Of a stretch of 64,000 nucleotides of DNA, positions 20,999 to 34,800 are shown piece by piece. The first letter of the stretch is position 1. Each line of letters opens with the position of its first letter. Under the pieces are notes generated by a model. That model was given only the letters and a program-made list of their open reading frames with translations. It was not told the origin of the DNA and did not search any database. The stretch comes from Nyssa sinensis (Eukaryota; Streptophyta; Magnoliopsida; Cornales; Nyssaceae): positions 41,789,706 through 41,853,705 of the forward strand of contig CM018046.1 in the NCBI GenBank assembly GCA_008638375.1, read 5' to 3'. The translations under genes and the position numbers were made by a program.

Positions 20999-22248
20999 AA
21001 TTTTCTTGATGCCATTGGCTCCAAGACCAAATTTCACTAAAGTGCAACCACCACAACAGAGTTAATAATAAGAAATTAATATCTGTATGACAAAGTGAAG
21101 TTAAGTTAATGTCAACACTAACAACATAAGAAATCAAAGAAAAATGACATGGAAAAGTAGTTTCATGCCAAATACAAGCAAGCACTGAAAATCACACAAG
21201 ACAAAAAGAGAAGTTGCCAAATAGAATAGAGTTTGTCCTCTGTCCTATTATGAATTGCTTTTGGATCATCACAATGTAAAAATTTAGGAAATTCTTTCTA
21301 TCAACTAAGATGGTCTGCCATTGATGAAAAGAAACTTATTATTTCTACTAATAAAACAAAACCAAATTGATAAAATAGTATTGCCAAGAAGACCCATGCT
21401 ACTAAATCTAATATTTTCTCTCACACACACATTGCAACACCAATGGAATGAAACAGTACATTAATTTAACATATAGAAATGGAGTTGAGTGTTGCAACTT
21501 GCACACATTGAAATAGCCAACAATCTTCTCCCTTTAGGGCCTTTACAAGATTTCAAAAGGCCAATATGCCAAAGAGAAGCTCAAAGATCTAAGAGCATCT
21601 TAAAACAATAAAATACTTTTAGCAAGCTTAATAAGAAATCAATGATATTGGGATTTGGAGGTTGGAAATCACAATACTTAGGGCATCATAATCAGTCAGC
21701 ATCAGCAAAGAGACTTCTTTCGGCGCCCGTCCACCGTAAATAATGTGGCAACTTTTGTACCTATCAATGAGATGTCCACTTTAACTGCTACTGAACAGAA
21801 CTTTCCTGTTCCATAAACAATCCTTTATGGGATTGGATTTTATTTTATTTTTATTTTTTTATAGTGGAAATGCCACAAAGTTTCTAATAAATCTCGGAAT
21901 TCGAAACTACCTATTATCCAATAAAAACTTAAAATTCCAAATAATAAACCAGAATTTCTTATACAATTAGTTACAAACGCTTTTTGACAAGCAGTTGTCC
22001 TTCGTAAAAATTGGCATCCTGAAATCTTTCATCCATTGGGCTCTACCTAAAAAACCAACAAGATTGAATTTTCCACTTTCCCATGAGTTTCCATCTCTAA
22101 GGGCTATTTAAAAACCAAATTGGAGGGATTTTGATTCCATTTGGTGTCCATATATTCTCTTTGTCAATCATTATCACTTTTATCAGCAAAGAGCTTTGAT
22201 TCATCTAAGAAGCATTGAGAAGTTGTCATGATGGAACTGAAATTCTTA

Positions 22249-22281
<33 letters not shown>

Positions 22282-24568
22282 TGTGGCTACTTTTAGTGAA
22301 TTTGTTATGTAATCTAATATTTATTTCATGTAATTAACTTCCAATGTGATTTGAATATTTGTAAATTTCACTGAATTCCATTGTGAATTGTGGATTTACG
22401 TCTCATTATCCGGGGTGACAACTGACAAAATCTCAATAGCCTACATTATCGTATATTAGTTCTATTATGGCAACTTTTACCTTAAAAGCAAATTGAAATT
22501 TCAGAAATTTTAGAGTAAAATGCAGTAATCAAGAATTGAAATGTAAACATTCCCTAAATTATATCGACTCAATTGGTCTAAGGCAAAGCCTTCCTTTCAA
22601 CTAAAGTTGACTATGATATTGTAATTAAAACAGAATCAGATGGCCCCAAACAATATAATTGATTGTATTATGAGGACTATGGTAGAGTTGGGTGCAAATA
22701 TGTGAATAACTCAATAAGATTAGTGGGCAGTTCAAATCCCAATAAAAGATATGAATGTATTAACAAGATCAATTGAATCAACCAAATCCTCAAGCTTCCA
22801 AATTCTAGGAGAGTGGAGGTTAAACTCAAGAATGGTATAATATATGCTTAACCACTTTAGAACTTAGCTGTATTAACTAATTAAATACTTCCACAAGGGT
22901 TATCAGTAATGAGTCAACTTATGGAGTTTTAGAACAATAATTTCAAACAGCTCCTTTTGGTGTACTTTCCACTGTGTTTTTCACTAGAAAGTCCATTAGA
23001 AAAAGAAACATTTCAATTATAACACTGCAAAATAATCATTATTTGTCCTTTAGGAATAATTTCAGAGATTATTCTGAATCTCCGTTGTAAAATGATGTAC
23101 TTGCTTCTCCTTCTCATACAATAAAGTATTTTAAGACTAAAGAACTAGAAGATAATTAATTGCTGGAACATACCCAAAAAAAAAAGAGAGAGAAGATAAC
23201 TGCTGGAAGTAATGTTGATAAATACTGGATAAAGGAACTACTACTCTCGTAAAAGCTGGTTTAAGTACCCCACATTTATCAACAAAAGCTTTAAGACACT
23301 TGGAATCAAGCAGTATCCTTAACAATCAGTGACGGATCCAAAAATGATGTCTAAGGAAGCGGAAATATATCCATTAGAATTTTGGGAGGAGGAGGGCTTA
23401 TAAAAATCCACACCCCCCCCCAAAAAAAAAAAATGGAGGGCCCAATTCCTGATTTTTAAAGAATTTTAGCAAAATATTAGCAAAAAAGTTGGATTTTCCA
23501 AATCTTCCTACTATCATGTTTTTCCAGCTCATGTTTGTGCCCCCTGTTTCTGCTTTTCCTTTTATAACATAACCTTCCAAAAAAAAAACAAAAAACTTTT
23601 CACTCTTTCTCAAAATTTAAGTAGACCCAAAATTGAGACAAATTAATGAGTAAAGCCAGCTGAACTTCCAGCTAAGTTAAAGTACAAAGCAAGAAAATAT
23701 AAAATCCACAATACCAGAGAGAGGAAGGAGAAATTACTATAACCAGTTTCCATATTGATAAATCTTGAAATTAGTAAGATACTATTTTTCTAAGTTGTTA
23801 TTCTTCTGGTCAGGAGAACTTAAATAAAATGCAGTTTCATGACAAAGAAGAAGCAATGGAATGGAATTTAGTGACATCTTAATGCCACTAATGATAGCTT
23901 TAGAGAAAGTAGTTCAAAAATGAAAAAGATAAAATCCTTTGTATAAAAGTAGATAAACATTATCGTAATATTCCCATTTGGGAAAGGCTGATCTGGAGGC
24001 ATCCCACCAAGGATCATGGAAAAAATTTGGGAAAGGAGTGGTGAAAGAATGGGTCGGTGTTGGTGGTGGTGGTGGTGGTGCTTTCTTCCCATTTATTCGT
24101 GGGGACACCATTGACACATTCCTAGGTGGTCTAACGGGTGCCACGTGGAATCCTATCACCCATTCGTTCAAGCCCTCATGATATTGTTGGGCTGCAAGGG
24201 TGTTAGCCTCTGAAAGTTAGCACACATTTAATGATGGTGATGAATCATGATAATGGTAATATAGAGCAAAGATTTGTGTTAAAGAGATTCCAAAATTCTC
24301 TGACATCCTTCACAAATATATATACACACACAGTGACCTCTTGAAAATGTGATCTATAAGATAGATTATCAATTGTTCTAAAATCTTAATATATTTTCTT
24401 ACGTACAACCTTGTTTTACAAATATAGAGTGCGAGAACAAGGAGTGCAAATTCTAACTTATATAACAAAGTATGTGAGGGCAAACTTGTACGAAACTAAA
24501 GGGTGTAGAGACTGATAACAAGTTGAATTACTAATTGCTTTATAAGCTTAAATTGTTAGCGAATGAGT

Positions 24569-24601
<33 letters not shown>

Positions 24602-26150
24602 CAAGCTAACATATAGTATTGATCTCCTTTAAATTTAAAATGGTGTATTTGTAGGATTTTGTGACCCAATGTCTTGAAAACCCAACAAAACTGGCTAGAA
24701 AAGTAAGAACAAGCCCTTCCTTTGGTGCATTCAACTGCAGTTAAAGAACCACATTGGTTTAACATATAAATTGCTTAGAATTTTCATTGTCTCATTACGT
24801 TTTTCAATCAATGTCATTCAAATATATGTTTGTTTCCATTTTTTTTTTTTACTATTTTTGTGTAAATGATGTTTTCATTTATCTTTATGTTGTTCTTTAA
24901 TCATTCTGTGTTTTGATGTCACATGGGCCAGTTGAAACTTGTGAACCAACAACAAGCTCCTATTACAGTGTGTCCTGTGTTGGTCCTTCTTATGCAAGGT
25001 AGTGAGAGGGGACTGGAAGTAGACTTACATTTGTTAGTAGGGCAGATCATACACTGGTTCAATTTCTGTGATAAGAAAGGGATTGTCATGAAGATGAAAT
25101 TACTGTACACACAACCTGTCAACAAAATAAAGCAGCAGGGCAGAAGAAAATAAACCATAAACCATAATGCAAGTGGCAAGTGTCATGATTATCATTTATA
25201 ATGCAGATTTTCCACTTCTGCAGAGAGACCTTATTGACAACAAAATCACAACACATAACAAAAATTCGAATAAAGGGAAAAGAAAGTACTGATGAGTTGT
25301 GGTGGATATAAAATTGAACACTGGCCTTTTTAAAATCTGGGGATGTAATTTTTCATGCTCTACTTCCTTTTGTGGAGAAACTGAAAACCTAACCCTAGAA
25401 AAAAAACCCAGTCCTAGAATAAGAGATACTGACTTCTAGAATAAGGATTCGATGCAAGGAACTGCACTCAAAACTACTTGAATAAGGGCATAATGTTAAG
25501 AAACCCAACTAGAACAAGAGAAATTTTCAAAACCAAATCAAAACAGATGACAAACAACAAAAATTGGACAAATAAAAGACATGAGGTTTTGCATACCAAC
25601 TTACAGAAACATGGGAACCTAAAGACTGTAATGAAGCTATCTTTACCTGATGCTCATAAAAATGAGAATGGTTACTGGGATAGGGGTAAAGCTATACGTG
25701 TATTAAGAAAATAAAAGATGTTAAACTCTTAAAAGGTTTTCCTTTATATAAAAAAAACTTGCAGTTTATTATTGTGATACTTCCTGATTAACTATAAAAA
25801 CTTGTAGGAGATCTTAGGATTCTTAGCCATGGCTTTTTATGTTTTAAGTTCTACAAATGAATGTGAATAAGATCTTAGGATTCTTAGCCGTGGTTTTTTC
25901 AGTTTCAGGTTCTACAAATGAATGTGCAGTTGCATTGCCCAATGAGTTAATAGCAGCACTCGACATAAAATTAGATTTCTACACATTTTAAAGGCCTTTT
26001 TTAAAAAGAGAAAAAAATGAAATCTCTAAGCTAATTTGACATACTGCATTAATATAATTTCAATTTTTCATATATATATATATATTTATATATTTGTGAA
26101 TCCATAAGTATAATTAATCTCATAAGGTTTTTCAGTTATCCTATGTTGTA
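20999..26150. other. Gene-poor intergenic DNA
   Basis: No protein-coding gene was recognised. Items seen: (TG)n-(TA)n near 22249-22281; poly-C at about 23413-23421; a GGT run at 24057-24081 that produces Gly- or Pro-rich frames; a G-box-like GCCACGTGG at about 24140; (AT)n at 24571-24601; an LTR-like scrap near 24548-24570 resembling 54926-54950; and a 60-bp direct duplication at about 25808-25927 (GATCTTAGGATTCTTAGCC twice). The GGT/G-box segment might be promoter sequence, but no gene was found next to it. Confidence 0.45.
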
Positions 26151-26159
26151 CCTTTGGAG

Positions 26160-26740
26160 TTTTTTTTTTTTTTTTGTTGTGTTTACACCAGTCTTTTTAA
26201 TATTCTCCTTCTAATATTATCTAATACAATGCCTTTCAAAATAACAAGAAAATTGTCAAACCAAATAACATTATGCATTTCTGTACGAGCTTTATTTGCT
26301 AATCAATCAGCAGCACAGTTTGTCTCCTTGTACACATGTTTAAAACTAACTTGAAAACTTTTTTCCTCAATAATATTTACACAATCCCTCAAAATACTAT
26401 AGAGCTTCCAAGACTATCTTTCATTTCTTAATAAGCAATCAATATATAATAGTTTTAGAGTCTTTTTCCATCACAAACTTTTTATCATCCTATACATCAA
26501 TTTGTAACAAATCTTCTCGAATAGCTAGAGCCTCTAACTGAATAACCGAATAATTACCATTATACCAATTAGATAATACCCAATAAATTTCACCTGTCTC
26601 GTTCTAGAGAACAATACTAATTCCTTCCGATAAATTATTTCTTTTTCTAGATCCATCAAAGTTTATTTTTTTCATTTCTATTGGTGGAATCCATCTAACA
26701 AATCTCACCCGTTTATACTTTTGGAGTTTGAACATTAAAA
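26160..26740 (-). pseudogene. LINE-derived RNase H domain remnant
   Basis: Read on the minus strand from about 26740, the frame gives VRFVRWIPPIE, then KINFDGSRKRN, SNWYNGNYSVIQLEALAIRE, a DSKTI block and FKHVYKETNCAADWLANKA. These are, in order, the D, E, D and H/D-bearing motifs of the RNase H (RVT_3) domain at the end of some plant LINE polyproteins. A T run at about 26160-26175 would be the poly-A tail, so the piece is 5'-truncated with its 3' end at left. TTTGGAGTTT-like text occurs at both edges (26152-26161 and 26720-26729) and may be the target duplication. A few stops and frame slips are present. Confidence 0.7.
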
Positions 26741-28168
26741 AAAAAATGAAATTCCTTCAGCAAAAGATTTGCCATGTGTTAGGTTATATAATGTGTTCAA
26801 TCCATAGAATACATTTGGAGGATCTTTTCATGTAATGCCTACAGACTAGGGGAACGTGTACTATGCTTCATCATAAATACTTTTGATGGAAGAATCATAT
26901 CATTGAAATCGCATGTCCAGTCCCTGGAGAGAGAGCAAAATATATCAATGTCTACTTGATTTGGCCATATTGGAGGAAGATAAAAGAAAGTTGTATATTC
27001 CTCACTTACCATTGAGCTACAAATGGCATCACCGGCTTGAACTGGATACCTATTTACGAACGCAAGAGAAAATGCTGTGAGAATATTCCAGAAGTGATCA
27101 TCAATGGTAAAATTACAAACAGCCAAAAGAATGCTGTTAAAAAGAAATGAGCTAAAATGAGGAAAACTGAAGTCAAAAAGTAAACAACAATGGTGCCAGT
27201 GAAATAACATAGCCAAGGAGAAAACAAAACATCTTCCACTTTTCTCCTTGGTGGGTAAAAGGTCCAAACGAAATCATTGCAAGCCTCTCAATAGATTCCT
27301 TTCCTTCATATATTCTGAGCCATGTGTCCCAGAGGTATTTGAGATGACAAAATAACGTCTGCAGGGACATTGCACACAATAGCTCATACATCTATCAAAA
27401 TTACACTTAGAAGATACATCTATGGTTTTCAATTATAGAACAATACAGTAAGTACAATAGTAAACTTTTGGGGTGTCTTAGTGTTCGAATCCTTTTAAAG
27501 GATCCCATTTAGCATCTTCTTCCACAGAGAAGCCTGCCTATGACTAGACTACATACTTTGCCATCATCTATGTGGCTGTTGTGACATCCCAAAATATCAA
27601 TTTTATGTGCAAATGAAGGACAAAACAACATTTGGGTGTAGAAACCCTTCTGTAAAACAATAATCATTATAAGGATACCGTGACTCATTCCACTCAAAAG
27701 TGACCAAAATTTAATGCAATAAAACAAACTGCAGCAAATCTAATCCAAACAAGGAGATGGGACACCTACCTATCGAGGAAAAAAAACAAGGAGATAAGAA
27801 TCACAAAGTAAAATGTGTAGATGCATGAATTAAGAATTTACAAGATAAGCACTTTGTCATAAAAAGAAAGAAAGAAGGAATTTGCAAGATAAGCCGTGCA
27901 TCACTTGAGATACCCAATGACAAGATCATCCATAAGAAGTAAACTCGACCCTGTCAATGAAAGCACCAGAAGTTATATCTGCACTTTCAAATGTAACAGT
28001 AATAACTAACAACAATCCATTCAAATTAGACCACGCCTTACAACTTTCCCAGGTACATAACAAAGTGTGAGCCCATCGCTGGCGACATTAGATATGCTCC
28101 AAATGTATTGGTCCGATAAAATCAATTCAAATAACCATGTTAACAATGTAACAAACAATGGAAAGAAT

Positions 28169-28203
<35 letters not shown>

Positions 28204-30537
28204 GGTTAAATACCTAAATATACCATGATTTTCAGGGGTAAAGTAATTAGAGCATGATCTCTTTTATACACGCTGCGAGTAAACCCCGGCAAGTCTGCCA
28301 AGAATAAATACCCAAACTAGCTTCGATAAAATATCATTTCTCAGTAAAAACATCTCAAAGTAATCCTTGAATTTGTATTGGTTCTCTCTCGCATCATTAT
28401 TCTTCAAGAGCAATACATAGCTTTAGAACTACAGAAACGAAGATACTCAATCCTCTGCTTGGTCGCCGAGAATGGGTAGGAAATGAGAAATCAAAATCTT
28501 GAATTTTTAGACAATCCACTATTCCACCACTCCATTGAACCTAATACAACTATTTAGACGAAACGAACATTACATATCTCTAATTCTTTTCAACTTCCAG
28601 ACGGTCATTTTTCATTTATTAAAAAATGTCATCACCCCAGTTGACAGTGATAGTGAATACTCGAATTTCATTTTCTTTATCTTTTCTTGGCAAGCAAACG
28701 GAGATACTTTCTCTCTTCTTCTTCTTTTTGTGGTTATTGTGGGCACTGACCTTATATGAGAGGGAGAGATTGCGGGGTTTATGACTTTCCCATAAAGTTG
28801 TTGCGAGTTTGAGCCAGTGTGGAGGATTGACTGCAGAACAAAATCCCCTTCACTAACTGCGGTTTTGAGGAGACCTGGAAGAGTTTGAGATTGATAGAAA
28901 CCTCGTTAGTGATTTTGATTAGCGACACAGAAAGTACAAAATAAATAAAAATGAAAGAAAAGTAGATTTGGAATCATCTTCTGTTGGGTGCGATTGGCAG
29001 GGAGCAAGTTACTCGGAATATGATGGAAGATTGGCAGAGTGAGTCCACCGGAGTATAATCGACGTTATGAACAGTGAACCCAAAAAAACAAGGAGTCACG
29101 GGGTCATAGCTGGGTTAATCAGATTCCAATTACACTATTCTCTTTTAAATTTTTGACAAATAAATTAATATCTCTTAATTTTTTTAAAATTATACTGATT
29201 ATTTTTATTTTATTATATAAATTATAAATGCTCTAATTAATTTTTTTGAATAAATTATATTGAAATCTCTTATATTTTTAAACTTACACTAACTTCTTTT
29301 ATTTTATTTAACAATACAAAGATATATTCTTCCAATCAAATTTTTCTTTCAAAATAATAAATCTACATATTGTATTTTTTAAATTTTATAAATTCTAATC
29401 AATTATTTTTTAATTTTCTAAATAAATATTCATAAAATTTTAAAACTTATTTTTATAGAACATAAAAATAAGTTATTTACCTTAAATATATTTTTAGGTA
29501 AAATAATAAAAAAAAGTTAAAAAAATAGTCAAAATTAAAAATTATAAAATAAATAAATAAAATGAATAATTTTGCCATTTTGAATATAAAAAATTAATTG
29601 GAGGAATATATTTGTATACTGTCAGATACAATAAGAGTTGTCAGTATAATTTCAGAAATAACAGCAGACGTTAGTGTAATTGTTAGAAAACTCAAAAGAG
29701 ATCAATGCAATTTAACCTATTTTTCTAAATAACAAAATTTTTCATGTTAAGTTATTTACTTTAATTTTATTTTTATATAAAGAAATCTTTTAAAAAAAGG
29801 GTTAAAGAATTTGGTCAAAATTAAAAAAAAGAATAATAAAATGAATAATTTTATCATTTAGAAAACAAATTGACTGGAAAACTGTATTTACAATTTGTTA
29901 GTAAAAATAAGAAATATTAATGTAATTTCAAAAATCTTATGAGATGTCAGTATAATTTATTTTAAACAATTTGTATATTTATTAATAATAATATTTACAT
30001 TCATTTAAAATATTTAGAAAAACACAAACAAAAAATCTTTTAAAAAAAATCTACAAATGTGTTATCACCTTGCTAAACCTAAAAATAATTTTAAGACAAA
30101 CAAAAGGTAAAAAAAAAATATACATTTACTCTTGAGCATATATATTCTCGAAAAATACTGAATCTCAAGGATTTGAAAAAACTACTTCAAATAAAAGTCT
30201 TATTTGTAATTTTTTACTTCAGTTCATGAGACTTTAGTCCAGTAGACATTTGTTTATTAGTTCAATGAATGTTAATAAGACTCACAAGTATATATATGAG
30301 AAGAGACTAAAATTCTTACAGTTAAGTGCTTTAAAAAAATTAACAAAATGTACAAACAATCAAGTATAAATATGCAACTGTTACCTATTGTAATGTGGAG
30401 CTGGCGATCGTTTTCATCCACATGTTATTTGAGAAATACAAATTTTAAATTAACCTATTCGGGTAAATTTTTTTATAAATTTTGTAATTAATTTTTTAAA
30501 AATTGTGAAAATGTATTTGGATATGATAATCTAAATT

Positions 30538-30568
<31 letters not shown>

Positions 30569-31500
30569 ACTTACCAAACGCTTATCCCGCATTTTAAAAT
30601 TCAAAATTTGCGTTTGAAACCTAACCAACAAACCCTTTATTTTCACTTCCGTTATAGTCTAAACTAGATTCTTTGTCTAACATTTATATGGGTTAAATTA
30701 TATCATTTGAGTTAACTTAGATTACCAGTACAACTTTCTCATCTCATTTGTCAAATTTTGGGTTGAATATAATTTATAAAAGTACTTAGTGAATATTTGA
30801 AAAATATGATTCAAATTAGGACATAATTGAACAAATTAAAAGGCTTATTAAATTTAGAATATCTTAAAATTTAAGTTGAAATGATTTTCTAGAAGGTAAT
30901 AGTAGCCCCACACAAATTTTTGAAAAATCAATTGACCTAAAGACCGCTCAATCGACGGACTTGAGTGATCCAAGACAAGTTTCTCAAAATTAAAAAATTC
31001 AATCGATTTAAACTGAAAATCATTTTATCAAACTGTGCTATGACTTTAAAAAGTTTTTAAAATCTATCAGACTCAATCGACCTAAATATAAGATTAAGTC
31101 GAATGAAGCGTCCTATTTTAAAAGATCCAAGTTCTATTGAATTCATCGAGGGAAAGAAATTAATGAACTAAATAATATAAGATTTCAACACTAGAAAATT
31201 CAATCCACCTAATATTAAAATATAAAATTTATATTTAATTATTAACCCAGTGTATGCTTTATAACAGTGTCTTGGACCTTGCATTATATAAAAAAATAAC
31301 ACGTTCATGAAATACATAATTAAATAATATCTGTGTATATTATATATATATATATATACACAACTATATATGTTATATATCATATATTATAAACATTTTT
31401 TTTAATAAGATAATTAAATAAAACGTAAAGTATAATATAATATTATATATAATTTAGAAATAACATAAAAACATCATGGTAGTATACAAATTACACACAA
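26741..31500. other. Intergenic, no recognised gene
   Basis: Minus-strand frames at 26840-27400 contain non-repetitive, mildly gene-like text (for example GPFTHQGEKWKMF) but match no family I know, and stops break them. A (CA)n tract lies at about 28171-28201. From 29130 to 31490 the DNA is extremely AT-rich, with repeated blocks such as TAAGTTATTTACCTTAA / TTAAGTTATTTACTTTAA near 29470 and 29748 that suggest an old duplicated or retroelement-derived stretch. The first 340 bp left of 31838 may hold the TARBP1-like promoter. Confidence 0.4.
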
Positions 31501-31837
31501 GGATCAAATCAAATGTGCAAATTGAGCTCTAATGCAATTGGCGTATTTGGGTCGTCTCCTAACGAGCAACTAAATCGTGTGACCGTTTGGGCCTGCTTAC
31601 TGCCTGAACGCTCTCTGGGTCCGCATTCCATATACCCACGCAAAAAGTTTGACCAAAGGAGACAAACATAAATATGACAAAGACCAGGGGCACCAGTGCA
31701 AAACACTTTCAATTTGACAAAACTGTCAAAACCCTTGCCTCTAGGGTTTATCACAGAGCCGTTTGAATTGAAACATAGATATGCATTTCCATTGAATCGC
31801 AAAGTGTTCTCTTCATTCTTTCTATAACTCTAGTAAG
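31500..31837 (+). promoter_or_regulatory. Probable promoter and 5' UTR of the TARBP1-like gene
   Basis: The 340 bp before the start codon are clearly less AT-rich than the 2 kb further left. No TATA box at a convincing distance was seen, as is common for plant housekeeping genes. A plant-leader-like CTAGGGTTTATC lies at about 31742-31753. A minus-strand frame here has no recognisable protein. Function as promoter is inferred from position. Confidence 0.35.
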
Positions 31838-34800
31838 ATGGCTGCATCGGAGACCAATTCAATGGACTCTCTCGTCTCTTCACTGTTGAACAGCTTCCGG
31901 CTAGTTCCTCCATCTGCTACTCCGGCGATGTTAGACTGTATCTTAGCTTCAACAGCCTTATCTCCATCCTTGCTTTTCTCTTCACTCCTTAATGCTTTCC
32001 CCAATCTCGCCAAGGTACTCCCAATTTTATCCAAAATCATTTCCTAAAATGACAAACCTTCGTTTGGTTACGGAAAAAGCTGAAAAAAACTGAGCAAGAT
32101 AAAAGAACACACGCAATTCTGGTATCTTAATTAAGCAAAAATTAGTTGTATCAGGCGAAACTGATTTTTTTTGGTCCCAAATAAAAAAAAATAATTCTAC
32201 ATTGATTTTTTTTAATCCCCTTTTCGCCCAATTTTCTGTGCTACCAATCAGTTTAAAAAATTTGAGTCTACATTGAGTTGGGTGTAACTGGTTTTTGATA
32301 GGTCATCATTAATGAGAGTGGAAAGTTGGATGCCCAGCAGTCTAATTACATTGGATCATTTGTTGGTTCTCTCTGTCACCTTATGAGGAAGTCAGGTGAG
32401 TTACGTCCTTAACCTTTGCCAACCCCGTTTTCTGTCTGATTGTTACCATCCAGGGTCAATTTGTTGGGTGATCAGAAAGCTCAAATCTGTTGTTGTGTTG
32501 TCATTACTTAAAATTTCATACATTTTTTTTCTGGAAGTTTATGGTTGGGTTTATTGCATGGTAACATTTTGGTTGTGAGTTAAACAACCAGTTCTTTAGA
32601 TACATCTTATATCTATATGAAAAATGATTATTTAAATGTTTTTACACCTCCGTTTTTTATATATAATCTTTGACCTTGCTAAAATCACTTGAATTTAATT
32701 CCGTGTCCCCAAAATTAACTCTTAATGTGAAAGTGATGGTCTATAAACATGTTGCTAGAATGGAAACTTTATATAGAATTTACAGGGGCCTCTTAATATC
32801 AAATCATGAGATCCAATTAGTAATTGCACAGTTGTATAACTTGATAATTTTTTTATTTTTATTTAGAGATATCATAGACAATTGGAAAAGTCAAGACTAG
32901 AAATGAATAAAATCACTTGCAAATTTAAATAGGAAGTACAAAGAAATACATGTAAAAATTAAAGGCTGTTAGAGTGAGATCTCAATATACATTGTTGAGC
33001 CCATTCTTTAACAACTTAATTACAAACTGGCATCATAAAAATAGTGCTCAACAATGAAGGTTATATGAAGCATTAAAGCAGTAATCATCAGAACTAAAAA
33101 AAAAAGGCATTCAAGATGCATTCATTCAATTATAGAGCAAACTTTACAAAACAATACCCGTGATAAAACTAAATAATACAACTCAACTCAACTCATAAAC
33201 TTCTCTTTCATCTTCTTGGGTCAACAACATGAATTTGTTATTTCCAGTCGTTTCTTTGTAAAGCCATATTTCTAGGAAAATTAAAGGCAATTGTATCTGT
33301 TAGAGAGGGTGTAACCTAAGTATTTAATATTCTAACAGTGTCCTTTCTCATTGTATCAACCCATTTTTCATTCGCTTTCTTCTTATCCTTTCGGCCTTTA
33401 CAATGTGGATCAAATCACTTCGTAGTATCATGGGCAGGTCTATGTTGCACATGGTTAAACTATCTTAGACAATTTTCTCTCATCTGTGATGAAACTAATC
33501 AATACTTATAAAATTAACAGAAAATATTAGAAAGTAGCTATAAAGATCAATTTGTGTCTCTCTCTTGATAACCAGGAAATATGCTTACGGATTGGCCATA
33601 ATGACCACAGTCCAATGTTGATCTTGCCAATGTGGGGGCTATGAGTGGTAGACTAGATACAAGCCTAATTTTTAGCAGTATTTGTTCAGATTGGCCTGTG
33701 TTATCATGCTTGGTAGCTCATGCTTTTACCATTGCACCAAGAAATGGTCCCTTTAGAAAATTTTCTTGGAGTTATGAGTAGAAATGTCTTTGGAAGCCAC
33801 CAATTTTTCTATTTTTATCCAAGTTGACAAGATGAAGTGTAGAAACAATGTATAAAATTTCCATTTTGCTCTAAATTAATCATTATCACTCTATTCTTTT
33901 AAGGGATTGACTTCTTTAAGAAGTTATAAAAGCCCAGAAGGGCATATCAAAATTAATAAGGATGTGTCTTGGAGGATGCTTTATCAAAATTGAAAAAAAA
34001 AAAATCAACCTTGGAGGATGGGATCAAGAAGAAGAAGTGGATATTGGAGGATGGAATTAAGGTTACCTTTTGTAGCCCAATTAGGAAAAGGAAACAGAAT
34101 TCTTTACTAGTTCAAATCATGGTAGTTGAGACTCTAATCTTTAGGATAATGATCATTGATCCAATAGGAGCCAGAGAGGGTTATTTTGACTTTGGAGGTT
34201 TTGAACCTCAATTCTATAAATATATGTGGCATAGAATTGAGAACTTTAGTCTCATGAAATGGGTCGGCAGTGTAAAACAATTTATGCTAAAACCCCTAAA
34301 TGTGCATGCTGCCACTAAAGCTCAATGGCAGTGACAGTGCGGTGCCAACATGTCTACAAATTGTTATTTTTCTTCCAATTTCTCTGTTCTGGTTTCTTCT
34401 CTCTTCTTATCCCTCTCTCTTCCCTAGCATATTGTGTTATTATGACTTGTTTCGATTCACTATGTCCTTATCATTATATATTCTGTTAGACATGAAATTT
34501 CAAGTACGCCAATATATTTCATGTGCAAATCTTTGTGTTGCAGTTATAGTACAAATTTTTTTTTTTTCTGGTTTATCTGTTTTTGTTTTGGTAAGGCTAT
34601 CGATGGCCAGTTCCTCTGCGGAAAAAAGGCTATGGATCATTCTTGTCTAGTTTGAAGTACTGATAATTTATATAAAGCACAATGTTTATCTCATTGATTG
34701 TTTGCAGCATTGTCTCTGCAGGGACGAATCTTGTTGTTCTGCAATTTTTTATTTGGAAAATTTTTATTCCACTGATGAAGTTGGTACATGAACATGATCT

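Noticed and set aside
23868..24181. His-, Pro- and Gly-rich frames
   Set aside because: All come from one GGT trinucleotide run; no conserved protein recognised.
28535..28759. 74-codon plus-strand hydrophobic frame
   Set aside because: Leu/Phe-rich chance frame in AT-rich DNA; no start context or family.
31509..31802. 97-codon minus-strand frame upstream of the TARBP1-like start
   Set aside because: No recognisable domain; position fits promoter and 5' UTR.
33969..34334. 121-codon Lys-rich frame in TARBP1 intron 2
   Set aside because: Exons 2 and 3 join in phase without it, it overlaps no family region, and internal GGAGGATGG repeats explain its length.
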